Source: Woeseiaceae bacterium (GTDB lineage: Bacteria > Pseudomonadota > Gammaproteobacteria > Steroidobacterales > Woeseiaceae). From it: a stretch of DNA of 64,000 nucleotides. The stretch is taken from contig JAJFKV010000012.1 of assembly GCA_021773055.1 (NCBI GenBank), positions 1-64,000 of the forward strand. The letters are read 5' to 3'. The notes beneath the pieces were generated by a model. It saw only the letters and a list, made by a program, of their open reading frames with translations. It had not been told where the DNA came from and made no database searches. The position numbers and the translations under genes are program-made. Positions 50,602 through 60,634 of this stretch are shown one piece after another. The first letter of the stretch is position 1; each line of letters starts with the position of its first letter.

Positions 50602-52352
50602 ACGATACCAATCGCTACATAGACTTTGAGAGCAAGTTCGACAGAAATCCGGCGATTAGCGTGGCTACATCGGATGAGAACGTAGTTTCCGGTTGGTCGA
50701 ATATCGTTGCACAGATTCTGCAGGCATCAGGGAAAGGTATCATAGCGATCGAGACATACCAGGGTGTCGATGCGGGTCAGATCATCCGCGAGTTCGTCAA
50801 AAACGACGCGACGATCGAGATTATTGATACCCGGTCATTGATGAAATCGCAGGCAGAAATCAAAAAAATGACCTTCGCAGACGTCACGGACGACCGGGTA
50901 TTTGGGCGTATAACGCGGCTCACTCTTAACGATTTCCTTTCGGATACAGGCCTCGAGGACCCGGGGGCGGCGAAAGTTGTGATCGGTCCCGGGGCGACCA
51001 CGGCAGTTCCGGGTGCAGCCGTTGTGGTTTATGCAGATATGCCGCGCTGGGAGATCCAACTACGGCAGCGGGCAGGCCAGGTAGACGGCCTTGGCTTGAA
51101 TAATCGAGAGGAAAGCGCTGCCGCCCTCTACAAGAGAAGCTACTTTGTTGACTGGCGGGTACTTGACCGGCACAAGAAAAAAGTCATGCCGATTGCAGAT
51201 TTCTACCTGGAGTCGGTAAACCCGGATAGGCCGCAGATGATTAGCGGGTCCGAGCTGATGGACGCCTTGGCTCAGGTGGCGGCAAGACCGTTTGAGCTTG
51301 TGCCCTTCTTTGACCCCGGTGTGTGGGGTGGCCACTGGATGGAAGAAGTCTGCAATATCAACTCTGATGCGCCCAACCAGGCATGGTGCTTCAATTGTGT
51401 CCCCGAAGAAAATAGCCTGGCACTTCAGTTTGGCGCGAGCACGATCGAGATTCCGTCCATCAATCTCGTGTTCTTCAGGCCGCGACAGCTTCTGGGCGAC
51501 CCCGTGCGCTCCAGGTTTGGAGACGAATTTCCGATCCGTTTCGACTTCCTCGATACGATGGGAGGAGAGAATCTGAGTTTCCAGGTACATCCCATGACGG
51601 AGTACATGTGGGAGAATTTCGGTGTGCCGTACACGCAGGACGAGAGCTACTATATTCTGGATGCGGAACCAGGCGCTGTCGTGTACCTCGGAGTGAAGGA
51701 TCCTGTCGATCCCGACGAGATGCAAGCCGACCTTGAATCGGCCGAGCGGGCGGAGACATCATTTCCGACAGACAAATACGTCAATACCTGGCCGGCCCGG
51801 AAACACGACCATTTTCTGATTCCCGCCGGAACACCGCATTGTTCTGGCTCGGGTTCGATGGTGCTGGAGATCAGCGCAACTCCGTATATTTTTACGTTCA
51901 AGATGTGGGATTGGGGGCGCGTAGGGTTTGACGGAACGCCGCGACCAATTAACGTGCAACGAGGTATCGAGAACATCCAATGGGAACGCGACACTGAGTG
52001 GACCGGCGCCAATCTCGTCAACAGAATTGAGCCGCTACGCTCGGGAAATGGCTGGCGAGAAGAGCGCACTGGATTGCACGAGCTGGAGTTTATCGAGACG
52101 CGTCGTTACTGGTTTAGTGAGCCCGTTGATTTGGACACCGGTGGGATGGAGACTGGCTCAGTGCACGTGCTCAATCTTGTAGAAGGGCAGGAGATCACGG
52201 TGGAGAGCCCCACCGACGCCTTCGAGTCAATGGTCATCCGCTACGCGGAAACGGTCGTTCTTCCGGCGGCAGTCGGCAGCTACAATATCCGGCCCTCCGG
52301 CGAATCTTCGGCGTCCGAGGTCGCGGTCGTCGTTGCGTGGGTGCGGTTCTGA
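50598..52352 (+). CDS. Class I mannose-6-phosphate-isomerase-like protein with N-terminal nucleoside-kinase-like domain
   Basis: A 584-residue protein. The C-terminal ~370 residues are cupin PMI-like, with LSFQVHPMTEYM, a long loop with DESYYILDAE and FLIPAGTPHCSGSG supplying likely metal ligands. The first ~200 residues look like a uridine-kinase-type P-loop fold (GKGIIAIETYQGVDAG, then DTRSLM and VVYADMPRWEI), but the P-loop lacks GxGKS, so it is probably not an active kinase. GTG 50598 overlaps the preceding stop. It may isomerise a hexose phosphate or other sugar in this locus. Confidence 0.75.
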   Translation: MNDTNRYIDFESKFDRNPAISVATSDENVVSGWSNIVAQILQASGKGIIAIETYQGVDAGQIIREFVKNDATIEIIDTRSLMKSQAEIKKMTFADVTDDRVFGRITRLTLNDFLSDTGLEDPGAAKVVIGPGATTAVPGAAVVVYADMPRWEIQLRQRAGQVDGLGLNNREESAAALYKRSYFVDWRVLDRHKKKVMPIADFYLESVNPDRPQMISGSELMDALAQVAARPFELVPFFDPGVWGGHWMEEVCNINSDAPNQAWCFNCVPEENSLALQFGASTIEIPSINLVFFRPRQLLGDPVRSRFGDEFPIRFDFLDTMGGENLSFQVHPMTEYMWENFGVPYTQDESYYILDAEPGAVVYLGVKDPVDPDEMQADLESAERAETSFPTDKYVNTWPARKHDHFLIPAGTPHCSGSGSMVLEISATPYIFTFKMWDWGRVGFDGTPRPINVQRGIENIQWERDTEWTGANLVNRIEPLRSGNGWREERTGLHELEFIETRRYWFSEPVDLDTGGMETGSVHVLNLVEGQEITVESPTDAFESMVIRYAETVVLPAAVGSYNIRPSGESSASEVAVVVAWVRF

Positions 52353-52356
52353 GATG

Positions 52357-53241
52357 TCACAAAGGGCTGTCCGCACTGAAGCCCATATGAATGAGTTGCT
52401 GCACGACACGCCTGAGGCCAGGAATAGGACTCAGTGGCAAATTGCCACCCGCCCTTATGTGTTTGCGCAAGTCACGCGGGCTTTTTTCATAGGCCTGCTT
52501 GAAACAGCGAGAGAAATGAAACGGGCTCGCGAATCCGCACAGTTCGCTGATGATCTGAATTTTCAGGTTGCTGCGAGCCAAAAGCATCAAGCCGTGGTCA
52601 AGACGCAGGTGACGAAGCAGTTCCTGTGGTGCCACGCCGAATTGTTCGTTACAGACCCTGGCCAGATGCCCGCGAGATACCCCTATTTCCGATGCCCACT
52701 CGGCAACCGTTGGCGGTACTCTTGGGCCGTCTCCCCAGCGCTGCTGCAGATCGCGAAGCGCCCGAAGCAGCACCGGGTGCTGGTTGTCTGTCGCTACGAG
52801 ACCACTTTGGGAGATATGACCGCTCGCAAACCAGCTCAACGCCTGCCGCAAGGCCCGCGATGCAAGATCGCTGCTATTCGCATCGTTCAGGCTTGCGAGC
52901 CAGACTGCGTGTCTGAGTAGTGGGCGCAGCACATCGTTGCTTTGGCAGCTGCGCATAACAGGCAGTGGCTCATCGACTTCTTCCAGGAATTCGAAATGCA
53001 GGTAGCCATGACGGGTCACTCCCACCGGGTCCCAGATGAATCTGTCAACTGACCCGGGCCTGCAAAGCACGACGGTGCCCGCAGGACACTCGCGTATCGC
53101 GTCATCCAACTCCCAGCGGCAATTGCCTCGTTCGATCCAGACGATTTCGAAATCGTGAAGCAGGCGCGGCCCGAGCGATGCCCCGGGTGGGTAGTCGGCA
53201 ATGCCAAAAATTTTTATTCGCAGATCCGGGATTTCACGCAT
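52357..53241 (-). CDS. AraC-family transcriptional regulator
   Basis: A 294-residue regulator with an N-terminal cupin-like sugar-sensing part (FEIVWIERGNCRWELDD) and a C-terminal double HTH, with VAEWASEIGVSRGHLARVCN near 185-205 and the final ISELCGFASPFHFSRCFKQ block near 240-258. It lies between the glycosidase operon and the TonB/ABC operon and is divergent from the latter. The two promoters carry a common element, so it probably activates both in response to the sugar. Confidence 0.92.
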   Translation of the reverse strand: MREIPDLRIKIFGIADYPPGASLGPRLLHDFEIVWIERGNCRWELDDAIRECPAGTVVLCRPGSVDRFIWDPVGVTRHGYLHFEFLEEVDEPLPVMRSCQSNDVLRPLLRHAVWLASLNDANSSDLASRALRQALSWFASGHISQSGLVATDNQHPVLLRALRDLQQRWGDGPRVPPTVAEWASEIGVSRGHLARVCNEQFGVAPQELLRHLRLDHGLMLLARSNLKIQIISELCGFASPFHFSRCFKQAYEKSPRDLRKHIRAGGNLPLSPIPGLRRVVQQLIHMGFSADSPL

Positions 53242-53263
53242 TGCTGGAATGTTACATCAAGTT

Positions 53264-53314
53264 ATGTTTTTGCCCAATTCAGGCATTCAAGTGATTCATA
53301 CAGATATATATGAT
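53264..53314 (+). promoter_or_regulatory. Shared AraC-type promoter element, copy 2
   Basis: The gap-free counterpart of 46745-46795. TGCC-CAATTCA-GGCA (53271-53285) is a perfect 4-bp-arm dyad, and GATATATA with -10-like TATATA at 53305-53310 sits 33 bases before ATG 53344. The dyad overlaps the expected -35 position, as for AraC-type class II activation. The region lies in the divergent gap with the AraC gene and may also serve it. Confidence 0.6.
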
Positions 53315-53343
53315 AATCCAAGGTCAGACGGGGAAGCAACTTC

Positions 53344-56064
53344 ATGCGATTCACATCAATATCAGTACGCAATTCACTTACATCCTTATTCGCGATACTT
53401 GTGGCACCAATAGCATTGCTCCTGAGCAGCAATGCCGCCGCGCAGGGAACGGCAGAAGAAGTCATTGAGGAAATCGTTGTTTCTGCAAAGTTCCAGCGAA
53501 GCCTCGCCAGTGCAATATTGCAAAAACGAGCGGCCGATAATCAGATCGAGGCCATTGGGCTGGAGGATATTGGCGTTCTTCCTGCTGTTTCGATTGCCGA
53601 TGCCATCGCGACACTACCTGGAATCGCTGGCGCGCGAACAGACGATGGTGCTATTGGAGAATTGTCCGTACGTGGCACAACCGATCTGGCGATCGGCCTG
53701 TTGAATGGCCGGGAGCAGGTAACAATATCAACCACACGTAACGTCGAATACGGCCTTTATCCGCCGAACGTAATGACCTCCGTGCAGGTTCACAAGACAC
53801 CAACGGCCACCCTGATCGAAGGCGGCCTGTCCGGTGTGATCGACATGAATACGATCAAACCGATGGACTTCGATGACCGCAACATCACGGTCAATGCCGA
53901 AGTCTCGAATTTCGGCATCTCCGATGACGTGCTTGGTGCCGACGATATCGGGGGGCAGGCCAGCATCATCTATATCGACCAACTGTCGGACAGTTTTGGT
54001 TTTGCGCTGTCCTATGCGCATGCAGAGGAGTCACTGGGAAGAGACGGAGACGTGGCGCCGTTTCCGTGGGGACCGTTTACGGCCGGATTTGGAGCTCCTG
54101 CGGATGTCGACGGTGACGGAATCTTTGGCGAAGAGATCGTTCCGCAGGGCTTTACCTTACTTCAGGAAGGAGGCGACGAGGAGCGGAACAGTTTTTTTGC
54201 GGCATTGCAATGGCAAACGGATAACGTGGATGTCAATTTCGACCTTCTGGCTTCGAGCCGGGACCAAAACCTGGATCAGTACGGCGTCAATTTCATCGGG
54301 CTTACCAGCGCATCCTTTTCTCTGGTCAATCCCGTCGTAAATATCCGCAACGGGCTGGACGAATACGCGGAGGCGACCATCACGGTTCCGGGCACCAATG
54401 CGAGCGGATTCGGCAGCGGTGGTAGCTCATCTTTTAATCAGCTGACTAATGTGGAACAAGACGTCCTGAGCACCGGGCTAAATATCAGCTACAGCAACGA
54501 CGATTGGACCGTCGCGGCCGACCTGAGTCATTCGGAGGCCGAAAGCGACGAACAGATATTCGATGCAACGACGCACCTCGCACCGACCGGTGGATTCGGC
54601 GGCCCGACCTTCACATTGACGTATTCAGCGCTGGGCGAGACACCAACCCTGTCTGTGCAAGAAGACCTCACCGATCCATCACTATGGGTGCCGCGTCAGT
54701 TTGAGGAAGTGCGCTTTGCGAACGAGGATGAATTGGATGCAATTCGGCTGGATCTGGTGCGCGCACTTGGTGATTCCAGCATCACCAGCATCAAGTTTGG
54801 CGTGCGGTACTCGGAGCGCGACAAGGACTTTGCACGGCTGGCAAACCGCTTCAATGCTGCGTTCGTACCTGATGATCCTGCGCTCGTTCTTGATAGGTCC
54901 TTCATTCGCGGTATAGCCACACCAGACAATGGTCCGGACTACATCGCTTGGGACGTAACCGCCTTGCAATCTCGCTTTACCAACATGATTTCCCAGGCAG
55001 ATGCGGCATTGCCGCCACCGAACGCGCAGAATGCGCTGTTGCAGGAGTCGGGATCAGTAGAAGAGGAGAATTTTTCTGCCTATGTTCAAATGGATTTCGA
55101 CGTGCAACTGGGCAGCGTGCCTGTCAGAGGCAACGTGGGTGTTCGATACCTTGATACCGACGTCGTGGCTCCGGGATGGTCGACGCCGGATCAGAGTACG
55201 GTTCCGGCAACCCCTATTGCACCGACCCACAGTTACGACGAGTGGCTACCAAGCCTGAATCTGTCGTTCGAGCCGTCAGAGAATCACGTGTTACGTGCGG
55301 GAATTGGGAGGGTAATGAACCGGGCACCATTGGACGACATGAAGTCCTCGCAGGCAATTTTCATAAGCGGCTTTGGTGCAAACGGCTTCTCGGGCAATCC
55401 GCAGCTCGATCCAACCGTAGCTGATCAGATCTCAGTTTCCTACGAGTGGTACCCGGCGAACGCAACTTCCCTTGTCCTCGCCGGCTATTACAATGACCTC
55501 GATACCTTTATCGGCACGCAGTTCGTCACTGTCCCGATCGTGCCCGCAGGCGGTGGTGCGCCTGTGGACGTTCTGATGCAGGTACCGGGCAATGGTAGCG
55601 GCGGGTATATCCGAGGACTTGAGCTCGCCGTCAATTCAACATTTGGTTTTCTGCATGAGTCACTCGACTCTTTAGGCACAAGTTTTAGCTATGCATTGAC
55701 AGAGTCGAATGTCTTACCTGTTGCAGCAGCCGGGCAAGCTGTGGCGTTGACGGGTTTGTCCGAAGACGTTGCGAACCTGGCGCTCTGGTGGGTCGGTAAT
55801 AATGTCGAAGCGCGTGTCGGCTTCGACTATCGCAGCGAATACATTGAGCCGGGCGTTTTCGGTAATTTCCTGCATGTCGATGACACGCTGTTGGCGAGTT
55901 TCCAGTTGTCGTATGACTTTAGCGAAGATTTTCGCGTGAGCTTGTTCGGCAGAAACATTGGTGATGAGCAGCGACGCAAGTACACTTTCAATGTCCCTGA
56001 GCGCACGGAATTCAATGTGGCGTTCCGGGAAACATACGGATTGAAAGTCTTCTATCAGTTCTGA
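53344..56064 (+). CDS. TonB-dependent receptor, probable carbohydrate transporter
   Basis: A 906-residue receptor with a signal peptide ending near SNAAAQG (residue 35), a TonB-box-like EEVIEEIVVSAK, a plug domain (about 60-180 with IATLPGIAGARTDDGAIGEL and VDVHKTPTATLIEGGLSGV-like segments) and a large barrel ending LKVFYQF. The NA..IVVSAKFQ.SLASA start is typical of oligosaccharide receptors in Gammaproteobacteria and Caulobacter-type genomes. It heads an operon with an ABC sugar importer, so it should bring oligosaccharides across the outer membrane. Confidence 0.9.
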   Translation: MRFTSISVRNSLTSLFAILVAPIALLLSSNAAAQGTAEEVIEEIVVSAKFQRSLASAILQKRAADNQIEAIGLEDIGVLPAVSIADAIATLPGIAGARTDDGAIGELSVRGTTDLAIGLLNGREQVTISTTRNVEYGLYPPNVMTSVQVHKTPTATLIEGGLSGVIDMNTIKPMDFDDRNITVNAEVSNFGISDDVLGADDIGGQASIIYIDQLSDSFGFALSYAHAEESLGRDGDVAPFPWGPFTAGFGAPADVDGDGIFGEEIVPQGFTLLQEGGDEERNSFFAALQWQTDNVDVNFDLLASSRDQNLDQYGVNFIGLTSASFSLVNPVVNIRNGLDEYAEATITVPGTNASGFGSGGSSSFNQLTNVEQDVLSTGLNISYSNDDWTVAADLSHSEAESDEQIFDATTHLAPTGGFGGPTFTLTYSALGETPTLSVQEDLTDPSLWVPRQFEEVRFANEDELDAIRLDLVRALGDSSITSIKFGVRYSERDKDFARLANRFNAAFVPDDPALVLDRSFIRGIATPDNGPDYIAWDVTALQSRFTNMISQADAALPPPNAQNALLQESGSVEEENFSAYVQMDFDVQLGSVPVRGNVGVRYLDTDVVAPGWSTPDQSTVPATPIAPTHSYDEWLPSLNLSFEPSENHVLRAGIGRVMNRAPLDDMKSSQAIFISGFGANGFSGNPQLDPTVADQISVSYEWYPANATSLVLAGYYNDLDTFIGTQFVTVPIVPAGGGAPVDVLMQVPGNGSGGYIRGLELAVNSTFGFLHESLDSLGTSFSYALTESNVLPVAAAGQAVALTGLSEDVANLALWWVGNNVEARVGFDYRSEYIEPGVFGNFLHVDDTLLASFQLSYDFSEDFRVSLFGRNIGDEQRRKYTFNVPERTEFNVAFRETYGLKVFYQF

Positions 56065-56065
56065 C

Positions 56066-57844
56066 ATGTCCAATAAAAATATAAAGTCCTTGGGTAGACC
56101 CTCTTCGCGGAGGGCCTCGCCGATCCTGATCGGTAACCAGTTAGTCAGAATCGTCGCGACAACGATAGTCGCTATTTCTGGTGCGGGCTGCAGCGGCAGC
56201 TCTGGAGGAACGAGCGAGCCGCTGAATATTGTGCCTCCGCCGCCGAGCCCGCCACCGGGCGGATCCGGATCGGCACAATTTGCGGACGTCACCAGCGCGT
56301 CAGGAATCAACTTCACAGTCGGCATCCTGTCCGGAATGGCTAACCCGGAGATACCTTTCATATTGCCGAGCGGTGCTGCCGCCGGTGATTACGACAAGGA
56401 TGGCTATATCGATCTGTTCATCGTACGCGGTGATTCGGGGCCGAACCTGTTGTACCGAAATACCGGCAACCTGTTTTTCGAAGAAGTGGCTTCGAGTGCG
56501 GGTGTCGCGTTCACAAGATCGGTATCGGAGAACTATCGGCATAGTTCGCCGGCATTCGTCGATCTGGATGGCGATGGCGATCTGGATCTGTTTCTTGCGG
56601 GGCTCGATGGTGATCCGACCATGCTTTATACGAATAACGGAGATGGAACATTTGCGGATGTTACCGCCGGATCCGGGCTTGATACGATGCAGGCGGAATT
56701 TAGCATGTCATCGGCGTTTGGTGACTACGACCTGGACGGGGACCTCGACCTGATGCTCGGTCATTGGGGTACGCCACGCGACTACGTTGGCGGGCCTGGC
56801 GATACAGAGCATTTGTGGCGCAACGATTCCGGGGCAAACGGAATTCTTTTTACGAGTGTCAGCGAGGAATGCCGGATAGCACCATCGATCATCACAAATC
56901 CGGACCCGCTTGTGTCACAACGCTCGTTCGATCATACGTTTACGCCGACGTTCGCGCGAATTGACGACGATGTCTACCCGGACATTTTGGTCGTGGGGGA
57001 CTTCAACTTCTCGCAGGTCTTCATCAACAACCAGGACGGCACATTCAGTAACGCAACCGATTTTGACGTCGTAGTTGACGGCAATGGTATGGGCTCCGCG
57101 GTCGGAGACTATGACGGCGACGGCGACCTGGACTGGTTCGTCAGCAGTATCCTCGCGACAGGCGATGCCGGCATGCCGACGCACCTTTCCCGACTCGGCA
57201 ATCGCCTGTACCGCAACGACGATGGTGTCTTTGCAGACGTCACTGACGAGGCGGGAGTAGCTTCTGGAGGCTGGGGCTGGGGTAGCTGTTTTGTCGATTT
57301 CGAGAACGATGGCGACCTGGACATCTATCAGACCAATGGGTGGCAGGGCTTTGAGGAATACGGTGGCTTCCCGTCGGATGCAACGCGGGCGTTCGTCTCT
57401 AACGGTGCCGGAAAATTTGAGGAAAAGGGCGAGGAACTAGGACTTGCCGATACAGAGCAGGGCCGTGGGGCCGTATGCGCCGATTTTGACAACGATGGCG
57501 ACACGGATATCCTGCAATTGCACATGAACGATACTAATGCTGCGACGCTGTGGATGAATACGCGCGACGACAATAACTACCTGAGCGTTGAGCTGCGTGG
57601 CGCCCCGCCCAACACGCAGGCCGTCGGTGCGCGAATCGTCGCCGGAATAGCCGGCAAGGACCACCTGCGAGAGTTGACGCTGGGCAGTAACTTTGCCTCC
57701 CACAATCCGACACGACAGATATTCGGTCTGGGCTCAGTGTCACAGGTTGATACGCTGACGATAGAATGGCCGGATGGTGAGCAGATTATTGTCCAGGCAA
57801 TTGCTGCGAATCAACACCTGATCATCGATCATCCAGATCTGTAG
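56066..57844 (+). CDS. FG-GAP/VCBS and ASPIC/UnbV-domain lipoprotein (CRTAC1-like)
   Basis: A 592-residue protein with a long basic start and a lipobox-like SGAGC (Cys42). It contains many calcium-binding FG-GAP repeats with DxDxDGxxD, such as DYDKDGYIDLFIV, DLDGDGDLDLFLAG and DFDNDGDTDILQL, and ends with an ASPIC/UnbV domain (AVGARIVAG then VDTLTIEWPDGEQ). It begins one base after the TonB receptor stop. Family members are surface-exposed, and here it may capture polysaccharide for the receptor; the role is inferred. Confidence 0.88.
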   Translation: MSNKNIKSLGRPSSRRASPILIGNQLVRIVATTIVAISGAGCSGSSGGTSEPLNIVPPPPSPPPGGSGSAQFADVTSASGINFTVGILSGMANPEIPFILPSGAAAGDYDKDGYIDLFIVRGDSGPNLLYRNTGNLFFEEVASSAGVAFTRSVSENYRHSSPAFVDLDGDGDLDLFLAGLDGDPTMLYTNNGDGTFADVTAGSGLDTMQAEFSMSSAFGDYDLDGDLDLMLGHWGTPRDYVGGPGDTEHLWRNDSGANGILFTSVSEECRIAPSIITNPDPLVSQRSFDHTFTPTFARIDDDVYPDILVVGDFNFSQVFINNQDGTFSNATDFDVVVDGNGMGSAVGDYDGDGDLDWFVSSILATGDAGMPTHLSRLGNRLYRNDDGVFADVTDEAGVASGGWGWGSCFVDFENDGDLDIYQTNGWQGFEEYGGFPSDATRAFVSNGAGKFEEKGEELGLADTEQGRGAVCADFDNDGDTDILQLHMNDTNAATLWMNTRDDNNYLSVELRGAPPNTQAVGARIVAGIAGKDHLRELTLGSNFASHNPTRQIFGLGSVSQVDTLTIEWPDGEQIIVQAIAANQHLIIDHPDL

Positions 57845-57869
57845 TAAACCAATCGAGGGAGCGGGATTT

Positions 57870-59141
57870 GTGATTAGACTTGTGCAGATGTCGCCAGTAG
57901 CTTTGGTTGTTCTCGTCTCGGTGGCAGTGACTTCCTGGATGCCGGACAGCCTCGCCAGCGAGCCGGCCTACAACAAAAAACATATTGAAGTTTGGCACAC
58001 CTTCGTCGTTAATAGTCCGGAAGAGGAGATTCTGGCTCGCGCGATTGAATCCTTCGAGACGGCCAACCCAGATATCGACGTTGAAGCAACGCGAATTCCA
58101 TACCATCAAAATCTGCAGCAGTTCATTAATTCATCACAAGGTGGCGAGGCACCTGACGTGATACGTTTATCCGAAACAGAACTCGCAAAGATCGGGCATA
58201 TCACCGTTGAGGGTTTGCCGGTGCTTGAGGACTTGCGGCCACATCTCACACCGAATCAGCGCAGCCGTTTTGAGTCGCGATCCGTAACGGCGATGCGATA
58301 CGGCGAACCTCTATATGCGATTCCTGCCAGCCAGGGCAGTCTTTCGCTGCTCTACAACAAAGCGCTTTTCGATACTGCGGGCCTTGAGTATCCACGAGAT
58401 GACTGGACGACTGGCGAGCTCCTCCAGGCAGCTAAGGCATTGACCAACGGTGAGGTAATGGGTCTGAGCGTGCCTCTGACATGGTCGTACTGGTTTATTC
58501 CGTTTATGACGGGGTTTGGTGGCTCGCTATTTGATGACCGCGGCGATGCTGTATTTGCATCGCAAGAGACCGCTACCGCCGTGGACTGGTTTCTCGATCT
58601 GGAACGGACGCACCACGTTGTCGCGCCTGGCACCGGGCTGGAGTCGCTGTCGACGCAATTCGCGACAAATACTGCGGCAATGGTGATAGATGGGTCCTGG
58701 AGCGTCAATTATTACCTGGATGCAAATATTGAGCTGGGCCAGGCTGTCATGCCGCTCGTCTCAGAGACCGGCAAGCGGATGGTACCGTTGCTTTCCTATT
58801 TTGGTTGGGCAATATCCAAACAGAGTGACGCCAAGGTCGCGTCGGTCAAGTTGGCACTATGGTTGACTTCTACCGATGTACAGAAAGAATTCGCTATTGA
58901 AACCTACATGCTGCCAACGGATACATCCCTGACGGTGGACACCGACATAACGGCTGACCCGCTTCTCGCCGGTTTTCTTAGACAGACCACGCACGGAACG
59001 ACAGTTCCAACGACTAAAGCGGCAAACCTGGTTTTCGAGCAGCTCGATACGGCACTCGAAATGACTTACACGGGCGTAATGGATGCAGGTGAGGCGCTCG
59101 AGGCAGCCGATGCAACGCTTGAAGAGGTCTTGCGGCAATGA
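57870..59141 (+). CDS. Sugar ABC transporter substrate-binding protein
   Basis: A 423-residue family-1 binding protein of the MalE type with a signal peptide (cleavage near SLASE, about residue 28), the core EVWHTFVVNSPEEEILARAI and the late LSYFGWAISKQSDAK segment. It begins at GTG 57870, 9-14 bases after GAGGGAG, and overlaps the permease gene by four bases. It should capture a malto-oligosaccharide or similar sugar in the periplasm for the following permeases. Confidence 0.92.
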   Translation: MIRLVQMSPVALVVLVSVAVTSWMPDSLASEPAYNKKHIEVWHTFVVNSPEEEILARAIESFETANPDIDVEATRIPYHQNLQQFINSSQGGEAPDVIRLSETELAKIGHITVEGLPVLEDLRPHLTPNQRSRFESRSVTAMRYGEPLYAIPASQGSLSLLYNKALFDTAGLEYPRDDWTTGELLQAAKALTNGEVMGLSVPLTWSYWFIPFMTGFGGSLFDDRGDAVFASQETATAVDWFLDLERTHHVVAPGTGLESLSTQFATNTAAMVIDGSWSVNYYLDANIELGQAVMPLVSETGKRMVPLLSYFGWAISKQSDAKVASVKLALWLTSTDVQKEFAIETYMLPTDTSLTVDTDITADPLLAGFLRQTTHGTTVPTTKAANLVFEQLDTALEMTYTGVMDAGEALEAADATLEEVLRQ

Positions 59142-60634
59142 TGCGCGTGCGGCGCAGCAATGTATTGCTACTGGGCACTCTATGCCTGTTGTCAGTGTTG
59201 CCCTGCGAACGTTGTTTGGCTGCCGACAAAATTGAATTCTCAGTCGATCCAGCGAGTCAGCAATACCGGAGAATTCATGTCAACGTCACGCCTGAGCCGG
59301 GCAGTGCCGCCGGTCGCTATGAAATCTGGTTTTCCGACAAGCCTTTCCAATCTATGGAAATGGCGCGTTTACACTCCGTCGTTCGTGTTGGTGTGGTCTC
59401 CGGACTTGCAAGGGTGCCGCAGGGTCAAGCTTATGATGACTGCTGGAGCGACGGCCAGCCGATTCATCGTGATGCGGCAGGTATACCGGTTATCGACCAC
59501 GCCGCGATGCGCTGGTCGTGCAGTTTGGCAGGGATGACACCGGGGGCGGAACAGTGGATTGCTGTTGTCCCATTTAACGAATCTGGCAATGCGATAATTG
59601 ATACCACGCGCCTCACACCGGTCGTAGCGAGAACGGATACTGGCGACGAGCGGACTGCGCCGCCGGATACGCGGCCAATAGCGTTTGCCTTGAGCTCAAT
59701 AGTATTCCTGACCGTCATGGTACTTTTCTATTTGCGGTGGCGCGACTTGCGGCGAGGCCGAACCAGCTCCAGGCTTGCACACGCGTATATTGCACCTGCT
59801 TTGCTTGCACTGGCGATTCTGAGCTTCTATCCAGTGGGGTACGGGATCTGGCTGGCATTTACGAACGCAGATCAAAGTCATCTTGGCGACGAGTCCTGGA
59901 TCGGGTTGGCCAATTTTTTTGCCGTCTTTGCAAGTACGGGAATGTGGCGAGTGACATTTTTCACCGCCGTTTGGGCCGCGAGCAACGTCCTCGCCCACGT
60001 CATTCTAGGGCTCGGCCTGGCGCTTGCTCTGAACCGCTCGGGTTTCAAGGGCAAGACGGTTTACCGAACGGTACTGCTTTTGCCGTGGGCCATTCCCGCG
60101 TACATCTCGGTGCTCGCCTGGAAGGGCATACTGCAGACTGAAGGGCTGCTCAATGCGGTACTAGGGACACATATCGATTTCCTCGCGGATGTGACTGTGG
60201 CACGAGTCCTGGTCATTCTTGTCAATATCTGGCTCGGTGTGCCGTTCATGATGATGACACTTAGTGGCGCTTTGCAGGCACTTGGTAAGGACATGTTTGA
60301 AGCTGCCGACGTCGATGGAGTGAGTCGTTGGAATCAGTTTGTCTACCTGACCCTGCCAAATCTCAAAAGCACGCTTGCGCCGATCAGCCTGCTCGCATTC
60401 ATTTTTACTTTCAATAATTTCGCCACCATCTACCTGTTGACCCGCGGTGATCCGGTGGTCGGTTTTGGTGAACCCGGTGCCACCGACATCCTGGTGACCT
60501 ACGTATTCAAGATCGCTTTCGAATATGGGCATTACGGCGTTGCAGCGGCATGGTCGGTGATTATTTTCCTGATGTTGGTGGCCTTCTCGTGGATCTACAT
60601 GAAGGCAAGCCGAGCTACGGAGGCGGCCGCATGA
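59138..60634 (+). CDS. Sugar ABC permease, MalF type with extra N-terminal periplasmic domain
   Basis: A 498-residue permease. Unlike ordinary homologues it begins with a signal-like segment (about 10-29) and a ~150-residue extracytoplasmic region with a fibronectin-III-like strand pattern (RRIHVNVTPEPGSAAGRYEI, QWIAVVPFNESGNA). A membrane segment near 185-205 follows, then the MalF-like core of six helices ending with the EAA loop (MFEAADVDGVSRWNQFVYLTLP). It overlaps its neighbours by four bases. The extra domain may dock the binding protein or sugar. Confidence 0.85.
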   Translation: MMRVRRSNVLLLGTLCLLSVLPCERCLAADKIEFSVDPASQQYRRIHVNVTPEPGSAAGRYEIWFSDKPFQSMEMARLHSVVRVGVVSGLARVPQGQAYDDCWSDGQPIHRDAAGIPVIDHAAMRWSCSLAGMTPGAEQWIAVVPFNESGNAIIDTTRLTPVVARTDTGDERTAPPDTRPIAFALSSIVFLTVMVLFYLRWRDLRRGRTSSRLAHAYIAPALLALAILSFYPVGYGIWLAFTNADQSHLGDESWIGLANFFAVFASTGMWRVTFFTAVWAASNVLAHVILGLGLALALNRSGFKGKTVYRTVLLLPWAIPAYISVLAWKGILQTEGLLNAVLGTHIDFLADVTVARVLVILVNIWLGVPFMMMTLSGALQALGKDMFEAADVDGVSRWNQFVYLTLPNLKSTLAPISLLAFIFTFNNFATIYLLTRGDPVVGFGEPGATDILVTYVFKIAFEYGHYGVAAAWSVIIFLMLVAFSWIYMKASRATEAAA

